The notes: a model not told the origin generated them from the sequence alone. Counted from the first letter of the stretch, positions 53,735 through 63,062 are shown. The stretch is 64,000 nucleotides of DNA from JBOFOR01 sp051654865 (GCA_051654865.1 JBOFYV010000124.1:1-64000); one strand, 5' to 3'. Made by a program: numbers and translations.

Positions 53735-55083
53735 TGATTAAAGAGCTAAGTACTAAATTAAACTCATTTGAGATATTTACAATTTTTAAAGATGAAGAAA
53801 ATAGTTTTATTTTAGATAGTGCTATGGACCCAGAGAAATTGGGGAGATACTCTATTATAGGGTTTAATCCATTTAAGGTTTTAAAACTTAAAAATACACA
53901 AGAAAATCCGTTAGAAGAACTAAGAAAAGAGTTAAAAAAATACAAAGTTGAAAATAGGACGCAGTTGCCATTTGTAGGAGGTGCTGTTGGGTACTTATCT
54001 TATGACCTAGGAAACTATTTAGAAAAGCTTCCAAGGGCAGCTAAAGACGATACAAACGTATATGATTTATATTTTGGATTATATAATCTAGTAATTGTTG
54101 TTGATCATCTAGAAGATAAAACATACATAGCAACACCTGATTTAGATATGAATAAAGAAAAAATTATGATAAATGAAATTGAAGAAAGAATTAAAAATGA
54201 AGAAATAAATGGAATAGACTCAATTTGTTACGAAGAAAAAGATGTAAAACCTATAAAGTTAAGTTCTAATTTTACAAAATCTAAGTTTGAAGATGCTGTA
54301 AGAATGGTACAAGAATATATAAGACAAGGTCATATATATCAGGCAAACTTAACTCAAAGATTTAGTGGGAAAACGACGTTATCAAGCTATGAACTATATA
54401 GAGATTTAAGAAGATTTAGTCCAGCACCATTTGGAGCGTACCTTAACTTTGAACACAGTAATATATTATCTAATTCTCCAGAGCGATTTATCAAATGTAT
54501 AGATAAAAAAGTAGAAACTAGACCGATAAAAGGAACTAGACCAAGAGGTAATAATAAAGAAGAAGATTTGAAGTTACAAAATGAATTAAGAAACAGTGAA
54601 AAAGATAGAGCAGAGTTATTAATGATAGTAGATTTAGAAAGAAATGATATTGGTAGAATATCAAAAATTGGAAGTGTAAAGGTTCCTGAATTATTTGTTA
54701 TTGAACCATATGCTAATGTTAATCATTTAGTGGCTACGGTTGTAGGAGAATTAGATGAAGATAAAGATTGTATAGATGTAATAAATGCAACGTTCCCAGG
54801 CGGATCAATAACGGGAGCGCCAAAAATTAGATCTATGGAAATTATAGATGAATTAGAACCTACACAAAGAAATGTATACACCGGATCTATAGGGTATATA
54901 GGTTTTAATGGAGATATGGATTTAAATATAGCTATAAGAACAATTGTGAAACAAGGTGAAGATGTGTATTTCCAAGTCGGAGGTGGAATGACATGGGATT
55001 CTAAGCCTGAAGATGAGTATCAAGAGACCTTAGATAAGGCAAAATCTATGATGAGAGCTTTAAGGGGATATTATGAAGAATAG
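53734..55083 (+). CDS. pabB: Aminodeoxychorismate synthase component I
   Basis: A chorismate-binding enzyme of 449 residues adding ammonia at C4 of chorismate. The motif RPIKGTRPRG carries the lysine of aminodeoxychorismate synthases; anthranilate synthases have alanine there (PIAGT), so this is PabB, not TrpE. Other conserved blocks: GHIYQANLTQRF, LMIVDLERNDIGR, GSITGAPKIRSMEIIDELEP and the end GGGMTWDSKPEDEYQETLDKA. Its 3' end overlaps pabC by 11 bases, showing translational coupling. Confidence 0.93.
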   Translation: MIKELSTKLNSFEIFTIFKDEENSFILDSAMDPEKLGRYSIIGFNPFKVLKLKNTQENPLEELRKELKKYKVENRTQLPFVGGAVGYLSYDLGNYLEKLPRAAKDDTNVYDLYFGLYNLVIVVDHLEDKTYIATPDLDMNKEKIMINEIEERIKNEEINGIDSICYEEKDVKPIKLSSNFTKSKFEDAVRMVQEYIRQGHIYQANLTQRFSGKTTLSSYELYRDLRRFSPAPFGAYLNFEHSNILSNSPERFIKCIDKKVETRPIKGTRPRGNNKEEDLKLQNELRNSEKDRAELLMIVDLERNDIGRISKIGSVKVPELFVIEPYANVNHLVATVVGELDEDKDCIDVINATFPGGSITGAPKIRSMEIIDELEPTQRNVYTGSIGYIGFNGDMDLNIAIRTIVKQGEDVYFQVGGGMTWDSKPEDEYQETLDKAKSMMRALRGYYEE

Positions 55084-55810
55084 TATAACCTTTAATAGTA
55101 CACTTAGTAGATTTGGAATAGGTCTATTTGAAACAATAAAAATAAAAGAACAACCTATAAATTTAGAATACCATATGGATAGACTATTCAATTCAATAAA
55201 AGAGTTAGGAATAACATCTAATATAGATAGAAATGAATTGGAAAAGGAGATATTAAGTTATATAGATAATAATAAAATTTTAAATAAAGCTCTTAGATTA
55301 ACTGTATTTGATGAAGGTTTTAATATATCAACAAGAGATATACCTTACGATGAAGAAACATATAAAGCTGGATTTAAAATCAATATATCTCCAATAAAAA
55401 GAGGAGATAGTATCATATACAAACATAAAACAACAAACTATTTAGAAAATATTTACACTAAAAATTTTGCAAATAAAAATGGTTTTAATGATGGTCTTTT
55501 TATTAGCACTGACAGTACTATTTTAGAATGTTCTATGAGTAATATATTTTTTATAAAAAAAAATGTTATATATACTCCGAGTGGAGACTTACCGATATTA
55601 AATGGAACTAAAAAAAAGAGGATATTGGAAGTTTGTGAAGAATTAAACATAATAGTTAGAGAATGTGAAATAAAACTTGAAGATTTATCTAAATTCGACT
55701 TTGTTTTTATAAGTAATAGTTTAATGGATATGATGAGAGTTACTCAAATTGAAAATATAAAATATGAACAGAACAATAATTTATTTGATAAAATAAAACA
55801 CCTGTTATAA
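55073..55810 (+). CDS. pabC: Aminodeoxychorismate lyase
   Basis: A fold-type IV PLP enzyme of 245 residues that releases pyruvate from aminodeoxychorismate to give p-aminobenzoate. It begins with a typical SRFGIGLFETIKIKEQ segment. The PLP lysine is expected in YKHKTTNYLENIYTK, and SNIFFIKKNVIYTPS with ILNGTKKKRILEVCEEL form the cofactor phosphate-binding end. Branched-chain or D-amino-acid aminotransferases share this fold; operon position settles PabC. Start inside pabB. Confidence 0.88.
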   Translation: MKNSITFNSTLSRFGIGLFETIKIKEQPINLEYHMDRLFNSIKELGITSNIDRNELEKEILSYIDNNKILNKALRLTVFDEGFNISTRDIPYDEETYKAGFKINISPIKRGDSIIYKHKTTNYLENIYTKNFANKNGFNDGLFISTDSTILECSMSNIFFIKKNVIYTPSGDLPILNGTKKKRILEVCEELNIIVRECEIKLEDLSKFDFVFISNSLMDMMRVTQIENIKYEQNNNLFDKIKHLL

Positions 55811-55832
55811 TGCTTTTTAAAGGAGAAATAGT

Positions 55833-56534
55833 ATGACAAATAACCTTTATAGAATATATGAAAATGAAATAAATGAAATAAAAAATGATAAGAATACACA
55901 AGGCATATTTTTAGTAGGATCATCTAAGAATATTGATTTATCTAGAACTAAAGAAAAAATAAGTGATATAGATATATTTGTTATAATGAATGAAGGTCCA
56001 AAACAAGTTAGAGTAATAAAAAATATAGAGGGAATAGAGTTTGATATAAATTATTTTTCTAATAAAGGTGCACAAATATTAATAAACGATAAAGAATACT
56101 TCTTCTTAAAGGAAATGTCGGAAGCTAAAATTATATTTGATAGAAAACAAAGCCTTGATAAACTGAAAGAATTATGTAAAATAGAGTATAACAAAGGACC
56201 TAAAGAATTATTAAAAGAAGAAATCATTTTTATGTCTATGGAAAATCTATCTAGTATACAGAGGTTAGAAGATAAAGATAAGTATGATAGATTTGAATAT
56301 GAACTTCTAACCAATATATGTATAAAAAATATGTTAGATAATTATTTCAGAATAAATAATAAGTGGGTTCCTAAATATAAAAAGTTAATAAGTTCTATAA
56401 AAAATGAAGATATATATCTTTTTGATTTGATAAAAAAGGTGTATGAATCATACCTACACAAGGATTTGTTGAATGTATATAATTATATATTTAAAAATAT
56501 AGATAAAGAAGAAATCATAAAAATAATTTACTAA
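55833..56534 (+). CDS. Nucleotidyltransferase-fold protein inside the folate operon
   Basis: The N-terminal 80 residues fit the polymerase-beta nucleotidyltransferase fold. The helix-capping GSS (29-31), the paired metal carboxylates Asp45 and Asp47 in SDIDIFVI, and a third candidate, Asp71 in EFDINYF, all have the right spacing. The remainder is helical, like the substrate-binding half of aminoglycoside nucleotidyltransferases. It has its own AAAGGAG site and lies in the same direction as its neighbours, 22 bases after pabC and 15 before folE. I know no folate step needing such an enzyme. It may adenylylate a small molecule or protein, or simply have been captured by the operon. Confidence 0.72.
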   Translation: MTNNLYRIYENEINEIKNDKNTQGIFLVGSSKNIDLSRTKEKISDIDIFVIMNEGPKQVRVIKNIEGIEFDINYFSNKGAQILINDKEYFFLKEMSEAKIIFDRKQSLDKLKELCKIEYNKGPKELLKEEIIFMSMENLSSIQRLEDKDKYDRFEYELLTNICIKNMLDNYFRINNKWVPKYKKLISSIKNEDIYLFDLIKKVYESYLHKDLLNVYNYIFKNIDKEEIIKIIY

Positions 56535-56549
56535 CTAGGGGGTTAACAA

Positions 56550-57122
56550 ATGAGCAAAGTAGATAAGGATAAAATAAAAAGAGCAGTAAGAGATATTTTA
56601 GAGGCAATAGGTGAAGATCCAGATAGAGAAGGTCTATTAGAAACTCCAGATAGGGTAGCTAGAATGTATGAAGAAATTTTCTCGGGACTACACCAAGACC
56701 CTAAACAACATCTAAAAACAATCTTCCAAGATGAAAGTCATGAAGAATTAGTTTTAGTTAAAGATATACCATTTTACTCATGTTGCGAACATCATATAGT
56801 TCCTTTCTTTGGAAAGGCTCATATAGCATATATACCTAAGGATGGAAAGTTAACAGGTCTTTCTAAGTTAGCGAGAGTAGTAGAAACTTTTGCAAAAAGA
56901 CCACAGTTACAAGAAAGAATAACAAAAGGTATAGCTGATGTTATTATGTCAGAACTAAAACCGTATGGAGTGATTGTTGTTGTTGAAGCAGAACATATGT
57001 GTATGACTATGAGAGGTGTAAAAAAGCCTGGTTCAAAAACTACTACATCAGCAGTAAGAGGAATATTTGAAAAAGACATAGCAGCTAGAGCTGAAGCTAT
57101 GACTTTAATTTCAATGAAATAA
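56550..57122 (+). CDS. folE: GTP cyclohydrolase I
   Basis: A 190-residue homologue of FolE that converts GTP to dihydroneopterin triphosphate, the first pterin step. Zinc ligands are Cys79, His82 (in FYSCCEHHIVPF) and Cys151 (in EAEHMCMTMRG). GLSKLARVVETFAKRPQLQERIT and the end RGVKKPGSKTTTSAVRG complete the active site. Because the cysteines are present, this is the zinc-dependent IA type. GGGGG site; operon member. Confidence 0.95.
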   Translation: MSKVDKDKIKRAVRDILEAIGEDPDREGLLETPDRVARMYEEIFSGLHQDPKQHLKTIFQDESHEELVLVKDIPFYSCCEHHIVPFFGKAHIAYIPKDGKLTGLSKLARVVETFAKRPQLQERITKGIADVIMSELKPYGVIVVVEAEHMCMTMRGVKKPGSKTTTSAVRGIFEKDIAARAEAMTLISMK

Positions 57123-57145
57123 TTTTTATAGGAGAAACTGACAAT

Positions 57146-57937
57146 ATGTTTGAATATGGTAAGAGAACTTATATAATGGGAATATTAAATGTAACTCCAG
57201 ACAGTTTTTCTGATGGAGGAGATTTTAAAGATATAGATATAGCAATAAATCATGTTAAAAAAATGATAGAAGAAGGTGCAGATATAATTGACTTAGGAGG
57301 AGAATCAACAAGGCCAGGTCATAAGTACGTTGATGCAGATGAAGAAAAAAGAAGAATAATACCTGTAATAAAAAAACTTAAAGAAGAAATAGTAGTTCCT
57401 ATATCAGTGGACACATATAAAGCGGATGTTGCAGAAGAAGCATTAAAATTAGGTGTTGAAATGATAAACGATGTGTGGGGCTTAAGAAAAGATAAAAAGA
57501 TGGCTAGTATAGTAGCTAAGTATGATGCCCGTGTATGTATAATGCATAATCAAGAGGGAACTGAATATGATAAAGATATCATAGAATCTATAAAAGAATT
57601 TTTAACTGAAAGTATAGATATTGGCTTAAAAAATGGAATAAAAAAAGAGCATATTGTATTAGATCCAGGAATTGGATTTGGTAAAACACTTCAACAAAAT
57701 CTAGAAGTATTAAGACGATTAGATGAATTAAAAGAACTAGGATACCCTATATTGTTAGGAACATCTAGAAAATCTGTCATAGGTGGGGTACTAAATTTAG
57801 AACCAAAAGAAAGAGTAGAAGGAACAATTGCTACAACTGTATTAGGAATTAGAGATGGAGTAGATATAGTAAGAGTTCATGATGTAAAAGAAAATATAAG
57901 AGCTGCTAAAATGGCCGATGCTATATATAGAGGATAG
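57146..57937 (+). CDS. folP: Dihydropteroate synthase
   Basis: A TIM-barrel enzyme of 263 residues that joins pterin pyrophosphate to p-aminobenzoate, the target of sulfonamides. It shows the two family signatures IMGILNVTPDSFSDGG and IIDLGGESTRPG, then SVDTYKADVAEEAL, INDVWG, and LDPGIGFGKT with GTSRKS near the end. Loops look intact, and nothing obvious suggests resistance substitutions. AGGAGAA site, 23 bases after folE. Confidence 0.95.
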   Translation: MFEYGKRTYIMGILNVTPDSFSDGGDFKDIDIAINHVKKMIEEGADIIDLGGESTRPGHKYVDADEEKRRIIPVIKKLKEEIVVPISVDTYKADVAEEALKLGVEMINDVWGLRKDKKMASIVAKYDARVCIMHNQEGTEYDKDIIESIKEFLTESIDIGLKNGIKKEHIVLDPGIGFGKTLQQNLEVLRRLDELKELGYPILLGTSRKSVIGGVLNLEPKERVEGTIATTVLGIRDGVDIVRVHDVKENIRAAKMADAIYRG

Positions 57938-57947
57938 AGGTAAAAGT

Positions 57948-58313
57948 ATGGACAAAATATTAATGAAAAACTTAGGATTTTACGCGTATCATGGCTTACT
58001 AAAAGAAGAAAGTATCTTAGGACAAAAGTTCTTTTTAGATATAGAACTTGATGTCAATACAAAAGAAGCCGGGCTTACAGATGATATGACTAAATCAGTA
58101 AGTTATGCGGATGTTTATGAAGTTGTAAAAGAAATAGTTGTAAATAGAAGATTTAATCTATTAGAAGCTTTAGCTGAAAATATAGCAAATGAAGTATTAG
58201 AGCGATTTGATTTAGTTAAAGGTATAATGGTAAGGATAAAAAAACCAGAGGCTCCAGTAAATGGTATTTATGATTACTTTGGAGTGGAAATAAGGAGAGC
58301 AAAAGATGAATAA
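57948..58313 (+). CDS. folB: Dihydroneopterin aldolase
   Basis: A 121-residue homologue of FolB that cleaves dihydroneopterin to the 6-hydroxymethyl pterin. Active-site residues are a Glu in LGFYAYHGLLKEESILGQKF and the lysine in MVRIKKPEAPV; YADVYEVVKEIV is the other conserved block. The longer ATG at 57918 would overlap folP and precede the AGAGG site. The ATG at 57948 is chosen, 10 bases after the folP stop. Its 3' end overlaps folK by 8 bases. Confidence 0.93.
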   Translation: MDKILMKNLGFYAYHGLLKEESILGQKFFLDIELDVNTKEAGLTDDMTKSVSYADVYEVVKEIVVNRRFNLLEALAENIANEVLERFDLVKGIMVRIKKPEAPVNGIYDYFGVEIRRAKDE

Positions 58314-58812
58314 AGCTTACCTTGGACTAGGAACTAATATGGGTGATAGATTTGAATACTTATCTACAGCATGTCAGCTAATAGATGAAAATGAAAATAT
58401 TAGAATAACTAAAAAGTCAAAATTATATGAAACAAAGGCTTGGGGATATACAGACCAAGCAGACTTTTTAAATATGTGTATTGAAATTGAAACGAGCTTA
58501 GATGAGTATAGACTACTAGACGTATGCGAACAAGTAGAACAAATGTTAAATAGAGAAAGAATAATAAGATGGGGACCGAGAACTATAGATGTTGATATAT
58601 TATTTTATAATGATATAATATTAGACGATGAAAAACTATCAATACCTCATCCGAGAATAAGTGAAAGAGCTTTTGTGCTTATACCTCTTATGGACTTAAA
58701 CACTAAACTAGTGATTAAGAATGAAACTATAGACGTATATTTAAATTCACTATCTAGAGATGAAAGAGGACAAGTAAAGGAGTATATAGGTGATGAAAAA
58801 AAACCTATTTAA
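58306..58812 (+). CDS. folK: Hydroxymethyl-dihydropterin pyrophosphokinase
   Basis: A 168-residue homologue of FolK that uses ATP to pyrophosphorylate the hydroxymethyl pterin before FolP. The opening YLGLGTNMGDR and the block RIIRWGPRTIDVDILFYNDIIL (metal Asp pair) are diagnostic, followed by IPHPRISERAFVLIPL. Overlapping with folB upstream and with the aroF gene downstream. The ribosome site GGAGAGC lies within folB. Confidence 0.94.
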   Translation: MNKAYLGLGTNMGDRFEYLSTACQLIDENENIRITKKSKLYETKAWGYTDQADFLNMCIEIETSLDEYRLLDVCEQVEQMLNRERIIRWGPRTIDVDILFYNDIILDDEKLSIPHPRISERAFVLIPLMDLNTKLVIKNETIDVYLNSLSRDERGQVKEYIGDEKKPI

Positions 58813-59575
58813 TAGAACATTAGAGTTTGAAATTAATTCAGATGATAATAAAATCATAGTAAAGCAAGATAAAATAATAATGGCAGGTCCATGTGCTATA
58901 GAAAGTTATGAACAACTTTTAGAAACGGCTAAATTTGTCAAGAGCAAAGGTGCTAATATGTTAAGAGGTGGAGCATATAAACCAAGAACCTCTCCAGATT
59001 CATTTCAGGGTTTAAAAGAAGAAGGTTTAGAAATTTTGAAAGCTGTAAAAAAAGAAACTGGTATGGCTGTAATTACAGAGTTAATGGATGCTAGAGAATT
59101 AGATAAAGTAGCAGAAATAGCTGATGTAATACAAATTGGTTCAAGAAATATGCAAAACTTTAGTTTATTAACCGAGGTTGGCAAACAAAATAAACCAGTA
59201 ATGCTTAAAAGAGGATTGTGTTCAAGTATTAGTGAATGGATTGGTGCAGCAGAGTATATAGCAGTAGGTGGAAACCAAAAGATTATAATGTGTGAGAGAG
59301 GTATAAGAACGTATAATGATTATACTAGAAATACACTTGATTTAGCGGCTGTTCCAATTATAAAAAAAGAAACAGGACTTCCTGTTGTAGTAGATCCATC
59401 TCATGCAACTGGAGTTAGATATCTAGTAAAGCCGATGAGCATAGCGTCACTAGCAGCAGGTGCAGATGGATTAATGGTTGAAGTTCACCCTGATCCAATA
59501 AACGCATTATCTGATGGTATGCAATCACTTCATTTTAATGAGTTTGAAGATTTAATGAAATCAATAAGCAAATAA
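58790..59575 (+). CDS. aroF: DAHP synthase, type I-beta
   Basis: This enzyme condenses phosphoenolpyruvate with erythrose 4-phosphate, the entry to the shikimate pathway. At 261 residues it is the short form without an ACT or chorismate mutase regulatory domain. Family motifs: AGPCAIESYEQL, MLRGGAYKPRTSPDSFQGL, PVMLKRG, ICERG-type segment IIMCERGIRTYND, and VVDPSHATG. At the end of the folate operon it would supply chorismate for p-aminobenzoate. Start: GTG 58790 has the best distance from AAAGGAG; ATG 58793 is the close alternative. Confidence 0.93.
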   Translation: MMKKNLFNRTLEFEINSDDNKIIVKQDKIIMAGPCAIESYEQLLETAKFVKSKGANMLRGGAYKPRTSPDSFQGLKEEGLEILKAVKKETGMAVITELMDARELDKVAEIADVIQIGSRNMQNFSLLTEVGKQNKPVMLKRGLCSSISEWIGAAEYIAVGGNQKIIMCERGIRTYNDYTRNTLDLAAVPIIKKETGLPVVVDPSHATGVRYLVKPMSIASLAAGADGLMVEVHPDPINALSDGMQSLHFNEFEDLMKSISK

Positions 59576-59577
59576 CT

Positions 59578-59603
59578 AAAAGAGGCAATCGCCTCTTTTT
59601 TTT
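59578..59603 (+). terminator. Terminator of the pab-fol operon
   Basis: AAAAGAGGC (59578-59586) and GCCTCTTTT (59591-59599) pair across AATC, followed by a T-run. Confidence 0.9.
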
Positions 59604-59901
59604 GTAAAAAAAATTATACTAAATAAAAAAAAATAAAATTAAAAAAATGGGGTAAATATGTTTTAAATAGGACAGATTAAAATAATAATATATAGGTAAA
59701 ATAAAATTTATAAATGAGGTTGAGTTTAAATTAAAACTACAATAATGTTTCTAAGTACTTCGACAAGAAAATTTTAGTACTAAATATCTTAAATATGTAA
59801 ATACTTAACAATATATTATAAATTGAAAATATATTTAATAAAAAAAAATGATATTTTAGAAGGAAATTAAGAAAAAAAGTCGAATTCTGTATAATGAAGG
59901 T

Positions 59902-59929
59902 TTGACAAATCTAGAATATAATGTAAAAT
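59902..59929 (+). promoter_or_regulatory. Sigma-A promoter of dnaG-rpoD
   Basis: TTGACA (59902-59907) and TAAAAT (59924-59929), 16 bases apart, 40 bases before dnaG. The rest of this AT-rich gap (from 59604) shows nothing else I can name. Confidence 0.5.
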
Positions 59930-59968
59930 AGAAATGTTAAAACAAAAATTACACCAGAAGGTGATAAT

Positions 59969-61807
59969 ATGAATGATATAAAAGAGATTATAGAAGAAGT
60001 AAAAAGTAGATGTGATATAGCTAGTACAATATCAGAATATATGAATATAAAGCCATCAGGTTCTAACTACAAAGGATTATGCCCATTTCATGGAGAAAAG
60101 ACACCATCATTTTATATTAATACTTCAAAGCAGATATATAAATGTTTTGGTTGCGGGGAAGGTGGAGACGTAATTAATTTTGTAATGAAAATGGAAAATT
60201 TAGATTTCATAGATGCAGTAAAGCTACTAGCAAACAAACATGGTATTGAAATAAATACTAATATGGATGAAAATACTAAACAACGTATGGAGAAAGCTAA
60301 AAAATTTCAAGATATGCACGTAGAAGCTGCAAGATTTTATTTTTCAAACCTATTAAAAGAAAAGAATCTTGGATATGAATATCTGAGAAAAAGAGGACTA
60401 GACGATAAAATCATAAAGAAGTTTGGATTAGGTTATTCTCATAATTCATGGGATGCATTAAAAGATTATTTAATGTCAAGAGGATATGCAAAACAGGATT
60501 TAATAGAATGCGGTTTGTTTGGTTATAAAAGTGAAACTGACAAGATATATGATAAATTTAGAAATCGAGTTATGTTTCCTATATTTGACTATAGAGGTAA
60601 TGTAATTGGATTTGGAGGTAGAGTATTAGATGATTCTCTGCCCAAATATCTAAATTCTCCAGACACTTTAATTTTTAATAAAAGACAAAATTTATATGGA
60701 TTAAACTTTGCGAGAAAAGAAATAAAAGATAGAACTGTAGTACTAGTTGAGGGCTATATGGATTTAATATCTCTTTATCAATATGATATAAAAAATGTAG
60801 TAGCAACATTAGGTACGGCTTTGACAGAACAGCAAGGTAATTTAATTAAAAGATATGCGGATACTGCCATAATATCATATGATTCGGATGAAGCAGGTAT
60901 AAAAGCAACTCTAAGAGCTATAGAGATACTTATGAAAATAGGAATAAGTGCAAAGATTTTAAACCTAAAAGATTGTAAAGATCCAGATGAGTTTATAAGA
61001 AAATATGGAGTTTTAGACTATAAAAAAGCAATGGAGACATCTATTCATTCTATAAAGTATAGAATTGATATATTAAAAAGAAATTTTAATATAGAGAAAG
61101 ATGAAGAAAAAATTAAGTTTGCAAAAGAGGCATCAAAGCTAATAAAAGAAATAAAAAGCCCTGTTGAAATAGATTACTATACTAAGTATCTAAGCAACTT
61201 AATAGATATAAGTGTTGAATCTATAAAAAGAGAAGTATATGGAAAGTCATACTCTAAGTATTCTGAAAATAAATATCAAAGTAATAAATATACAAATAGC
61301 AAATACAATAATAATTTAAATAAAAAAGATGAAAAAGCGTTAGAAAAGCCAAAAACAATAAAACATGGAAAACAATTTGTTGAGGAAAATTTAATTAAAA
61401 TTATGCTAGAAGACAAAAAATTAAGGGATATAATACTTTTAAAGGTTTCAGAGGAAGATTTTTTATCAAATTCTAGTAAAGAAATTTTAAATTACATAAT
61501 CAAAAATCAAGATTTGGACAAAATAACTATTGACAAAATCAAAAGTTTAAATATATCCGAAAAATACATTGGTGATTTAGAACGTATTTCTTTACAAGGA
61601 ATGAACTTAGAAAATGTCAAAAGCATAGATGAAATTGTAAAAAATATTAAGAAAAATAGTCTTAATGAAAAAATTAATAGATTACTAGATGAACAAAAAG
61701 AAATAGAAAATAACAAAAATTCTAAGGACACGAAAGAGGTAGATGTTAAGATTATGGAAATTGCTTTAAAAATAGTGGAATTAAGAAGACAGTTACAAAG
61801 GTTATAA
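59969..61807 (+). CDS. dnaG: DNA primase
   Basis: The zinc-binding domain uses Cys38, His41, Cys59 and Cys62 (LCPFHGEKTPSF, YKCFGCGEGGD). The RNA polymerase core follows (GLGYSHNSWDAL, then MFPIFDYRGNVIGFGGRVL) and the TOPRIM block, with VLVEGYMDLISLYQYDIKNVVATLGTALT, ISYDSDEAGIKA and KDPDEF. The C-terminal helicase-binding domain (about 460-612) is helical and AT-rich in codon use. It makes RNA primers for replication. Length 612 is normal. Followed after 18 bases by rpoD: the conserved macromolecular synthesis operon, here without rpsU. Confidence 0.95.
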   Translation: MNDIKEIIEEVKSRCDIASTISEYMNIKPSGSNYKGLCPFHGEKTPSFYINTSKQIYKCFGCGEGGDVINFVMKMENLDFIDAVKLLANKHGIEINTNMDENTKQRMEKAKKFQDMHVEAARFYFSNLLKEKNLGYEYLRKRGLDDKIIKKFGLGYSHNSWDALKDYLMSRGYAKQDLIECGLFGYKSETDKIYDKFRNRVMFPIFDYRGNVIGFGGRVLDDSLPKYLNSPDTLIFNKRQNLYGLNFARKEIKDRTVVLVEGYMDLISLYQYDIKNVVATLGTALTEQQGNLIKRYADTAIISYDSDEAGIKATLRAIEILMKIGISAKILNLKDCKDPDEFIRKYGVLDYKKAMETSIHSIKYRIDILKRNFNIEKDEEKIKFAKEASKLIKEIKSPVEIDYYTKYLSNLIDISVESIKREVYGKSYSKYSENKYQSNKYTNSKYNNNLNKKDEKALEKPKTIKHGKQFVEENLIKIMLEDKKLRDIILLKVSEEDFLSNSSKEILNYIIKNQDLDKITIDKIKSLNISEKYIGDLERISLQGMNLENVKSIDEIVKNIKKNSLNEKINRLLDEQKEIENNKNSKDTKEVDVKIMEIALKIVELRRQLQRL

Positions 61808-61825
61808 AAGGAAGGAGGTCTGACT

Positions 61826-62986
61826 ATGGATAATAAAACTGAAAAAAACCAATCAAAGAGAATAACGGCGAAAAGTTTAATAGAAAAAGGTAAAAAACAA
61901 GGATCTCTTACATTAGCTGAAATAATGGAAGCTTTCTCGGAAACAGAACTAGATAAAGATCAAATAGAAAATCTTTATGAAACACTAGGAAATCTAGGAA
62001 TAGAAGTCATTGAAAATAAAACTGAAAAGGTGGATATAGATTTTTCTATAGATGATGATTTAGACATTGAGAACTTAGATGAGGGTGTAGATGGCGAAAT
62101 AAAAGAAGATATGCCTATGGAATTAGAAGAAATTGATTTATCTTTACCTAAAGGGATTAGTATAGATGACCCAGTAAGAATGTATTTAAAAGAAATCGGT
62201 AAAATACCACTACTAAAACCACATGAAGAAGTTGAGCTTGCAAGAAGAATGCATGATGGTGATGAAATGGCAAAGCAAAGACTAGTTGAAGCAAACTTAA
62301 GACTAGTTGTAAGTATAGCGAAAAGATATGTGGGAAGGGGTATGCTTTTCTTAGATTTAATTCAAGAAGGTAACCTAGGTCTTATTAAAGCTGTTGAAAA
62401 ATTCGATTATGAAAAAGGATTTAAATTTAGTACGTATGCTACATGGTGGATAAGGCAAGCTATAACTCGTGCAATAGCTGACCAAGCAAGGACGATAAGA
62501 ATTCCAGTCCATATGGTTGAAACCATAAATAAATTAATAAGAGTTTCTAGGCAGTTACTTCAAGAATTAGGAAGAGATCCTAAGCCTGAAGAAATAGCAA
62601 AAGAAATGGAAATGAGTGAAGATAAAGTTAGAGAGATAATGAAAATAGCTCAAGACCCAGTATCGTTAGAAACTCCAATCGGTGAAGAGGAAGATAGTCA
62701 TTTAGGTGACTTTATACCAGATGAAGATGCACCTGCGCCAGCAGAAGCAGCGGCATATTCATTATTAAAAGAACAAATAGAAGATGTACTTGGTTCTTTA
62801 AATGAAAGAGAACAAAAGGTACTAAAGCTAAGATTTGGACTTGAAGATGGAAGAGCTAGAACTCTTGAAGAAGTAGGTAAAGAGTTTGATGTAACTAGAG
62901 AGAGAATAAGACAAATAGAAGCTAAGGCTTTAAGAAAATTAAGACATCCAAGTAGATCTAAAAAGCTTAGAGACTATTTAGACTAA
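61826..62986 (+). CDS. rpoD: Primary sigma factor (sigma-A)
   Basis: All regions of a housekeeping sigma factor are present in 386 residues. Region 1.1 is acidic at the N-terminus (LTLAEIMEAFSETELDKDQIE). Region 1.2 is DPVRMYLKEIGKIPLL. Region 2 is GNLGLIKAVEKFDYEKGFKFSTYATWWIRQAITRAIADQ, reading the -10. Region 3 follows, and region 4 ends TLEEVGKEFDVTRERIRQIEAKALRKLRHP, reading the -35. It directs RNA polymerase to most promoters. AAGGAAGGAGG is an unusually strong ribosome site. A strong terminator follows. Confidence 0.97.
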   Translation: MDNKTEKNQSKRITAKSLIEKGKKQGSLTLAEIMEAFSETELDKDQIENLYETLGNLGIEVIENKTEKVDIDFSIDDDLDIENLDEGVDGEIKEDMPMELEEIDLSLPKGISIDDPVRMYLKEIGKIPLLKPHEEVELARRMHDGDEMAKQRLVEANLRLVVSIAKRYVGRGMLFLDLIQEGNLGLIKAVEKFDYEKGFKFSTYATWWIRQAITRAIADQARTIRIPVHMVETINKLIRVSRQLLQELGRDPKPEEIAKEMEMSEDKVREIMKIAQDPVSLETPIGEEEDSHLGDFIPDEDAPAPAEAAAYSLLKEQIEDVLGSLNEREQKVLKLRFGLEDGRARTLEEVGKEFDVTRERIRQIEAKALRKLRHPSRSKKLRDYLD

Positions 62987-62992
62987 AATATA

Positions 62993-63022
62993 AAAAATTC
63001 GCCTTTTCTAAGGCGAATTTTT
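62993..63022 (+). terminator. Hairpin terminator of dnaG-rpoD
   Basis: AAAAATTCGCCTT (62993-63005) and AAGGCGAATTTTT (63010-63022) pair exactly across TTCT. Confidence 0.92.
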
Positions 63023-63031
63023 TGATATAAT
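63023..63031 (+). promoter_or_regulatory. Extended -10 promoter abutting the rpoD terminator
   Basis: TGATATAAT begins directly after the terminator T-run. Any -35 contact would lie inside the terminator hairpin. It can drive trmK independently of rpoD. Confidence 0.5.
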
Positions 63032-63062
63032 AAACAATCAATTAAGAAAGGATGAAAATAAA

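Noticed and set aside
53734..55083. Anthranilate synthase (TrpE) for this gene
   Set aside because: The PIKGT motif has the lysine of aminodeoxychorismate synthases, and the operon is for folate, not tryptophan.
59902..59922. Promoter TTGACA with the nearer TATAAT at 59917
   Set aside because: The spacing is only 9 bases; the TAAAAT at 59924 with 16 bases is more credible.
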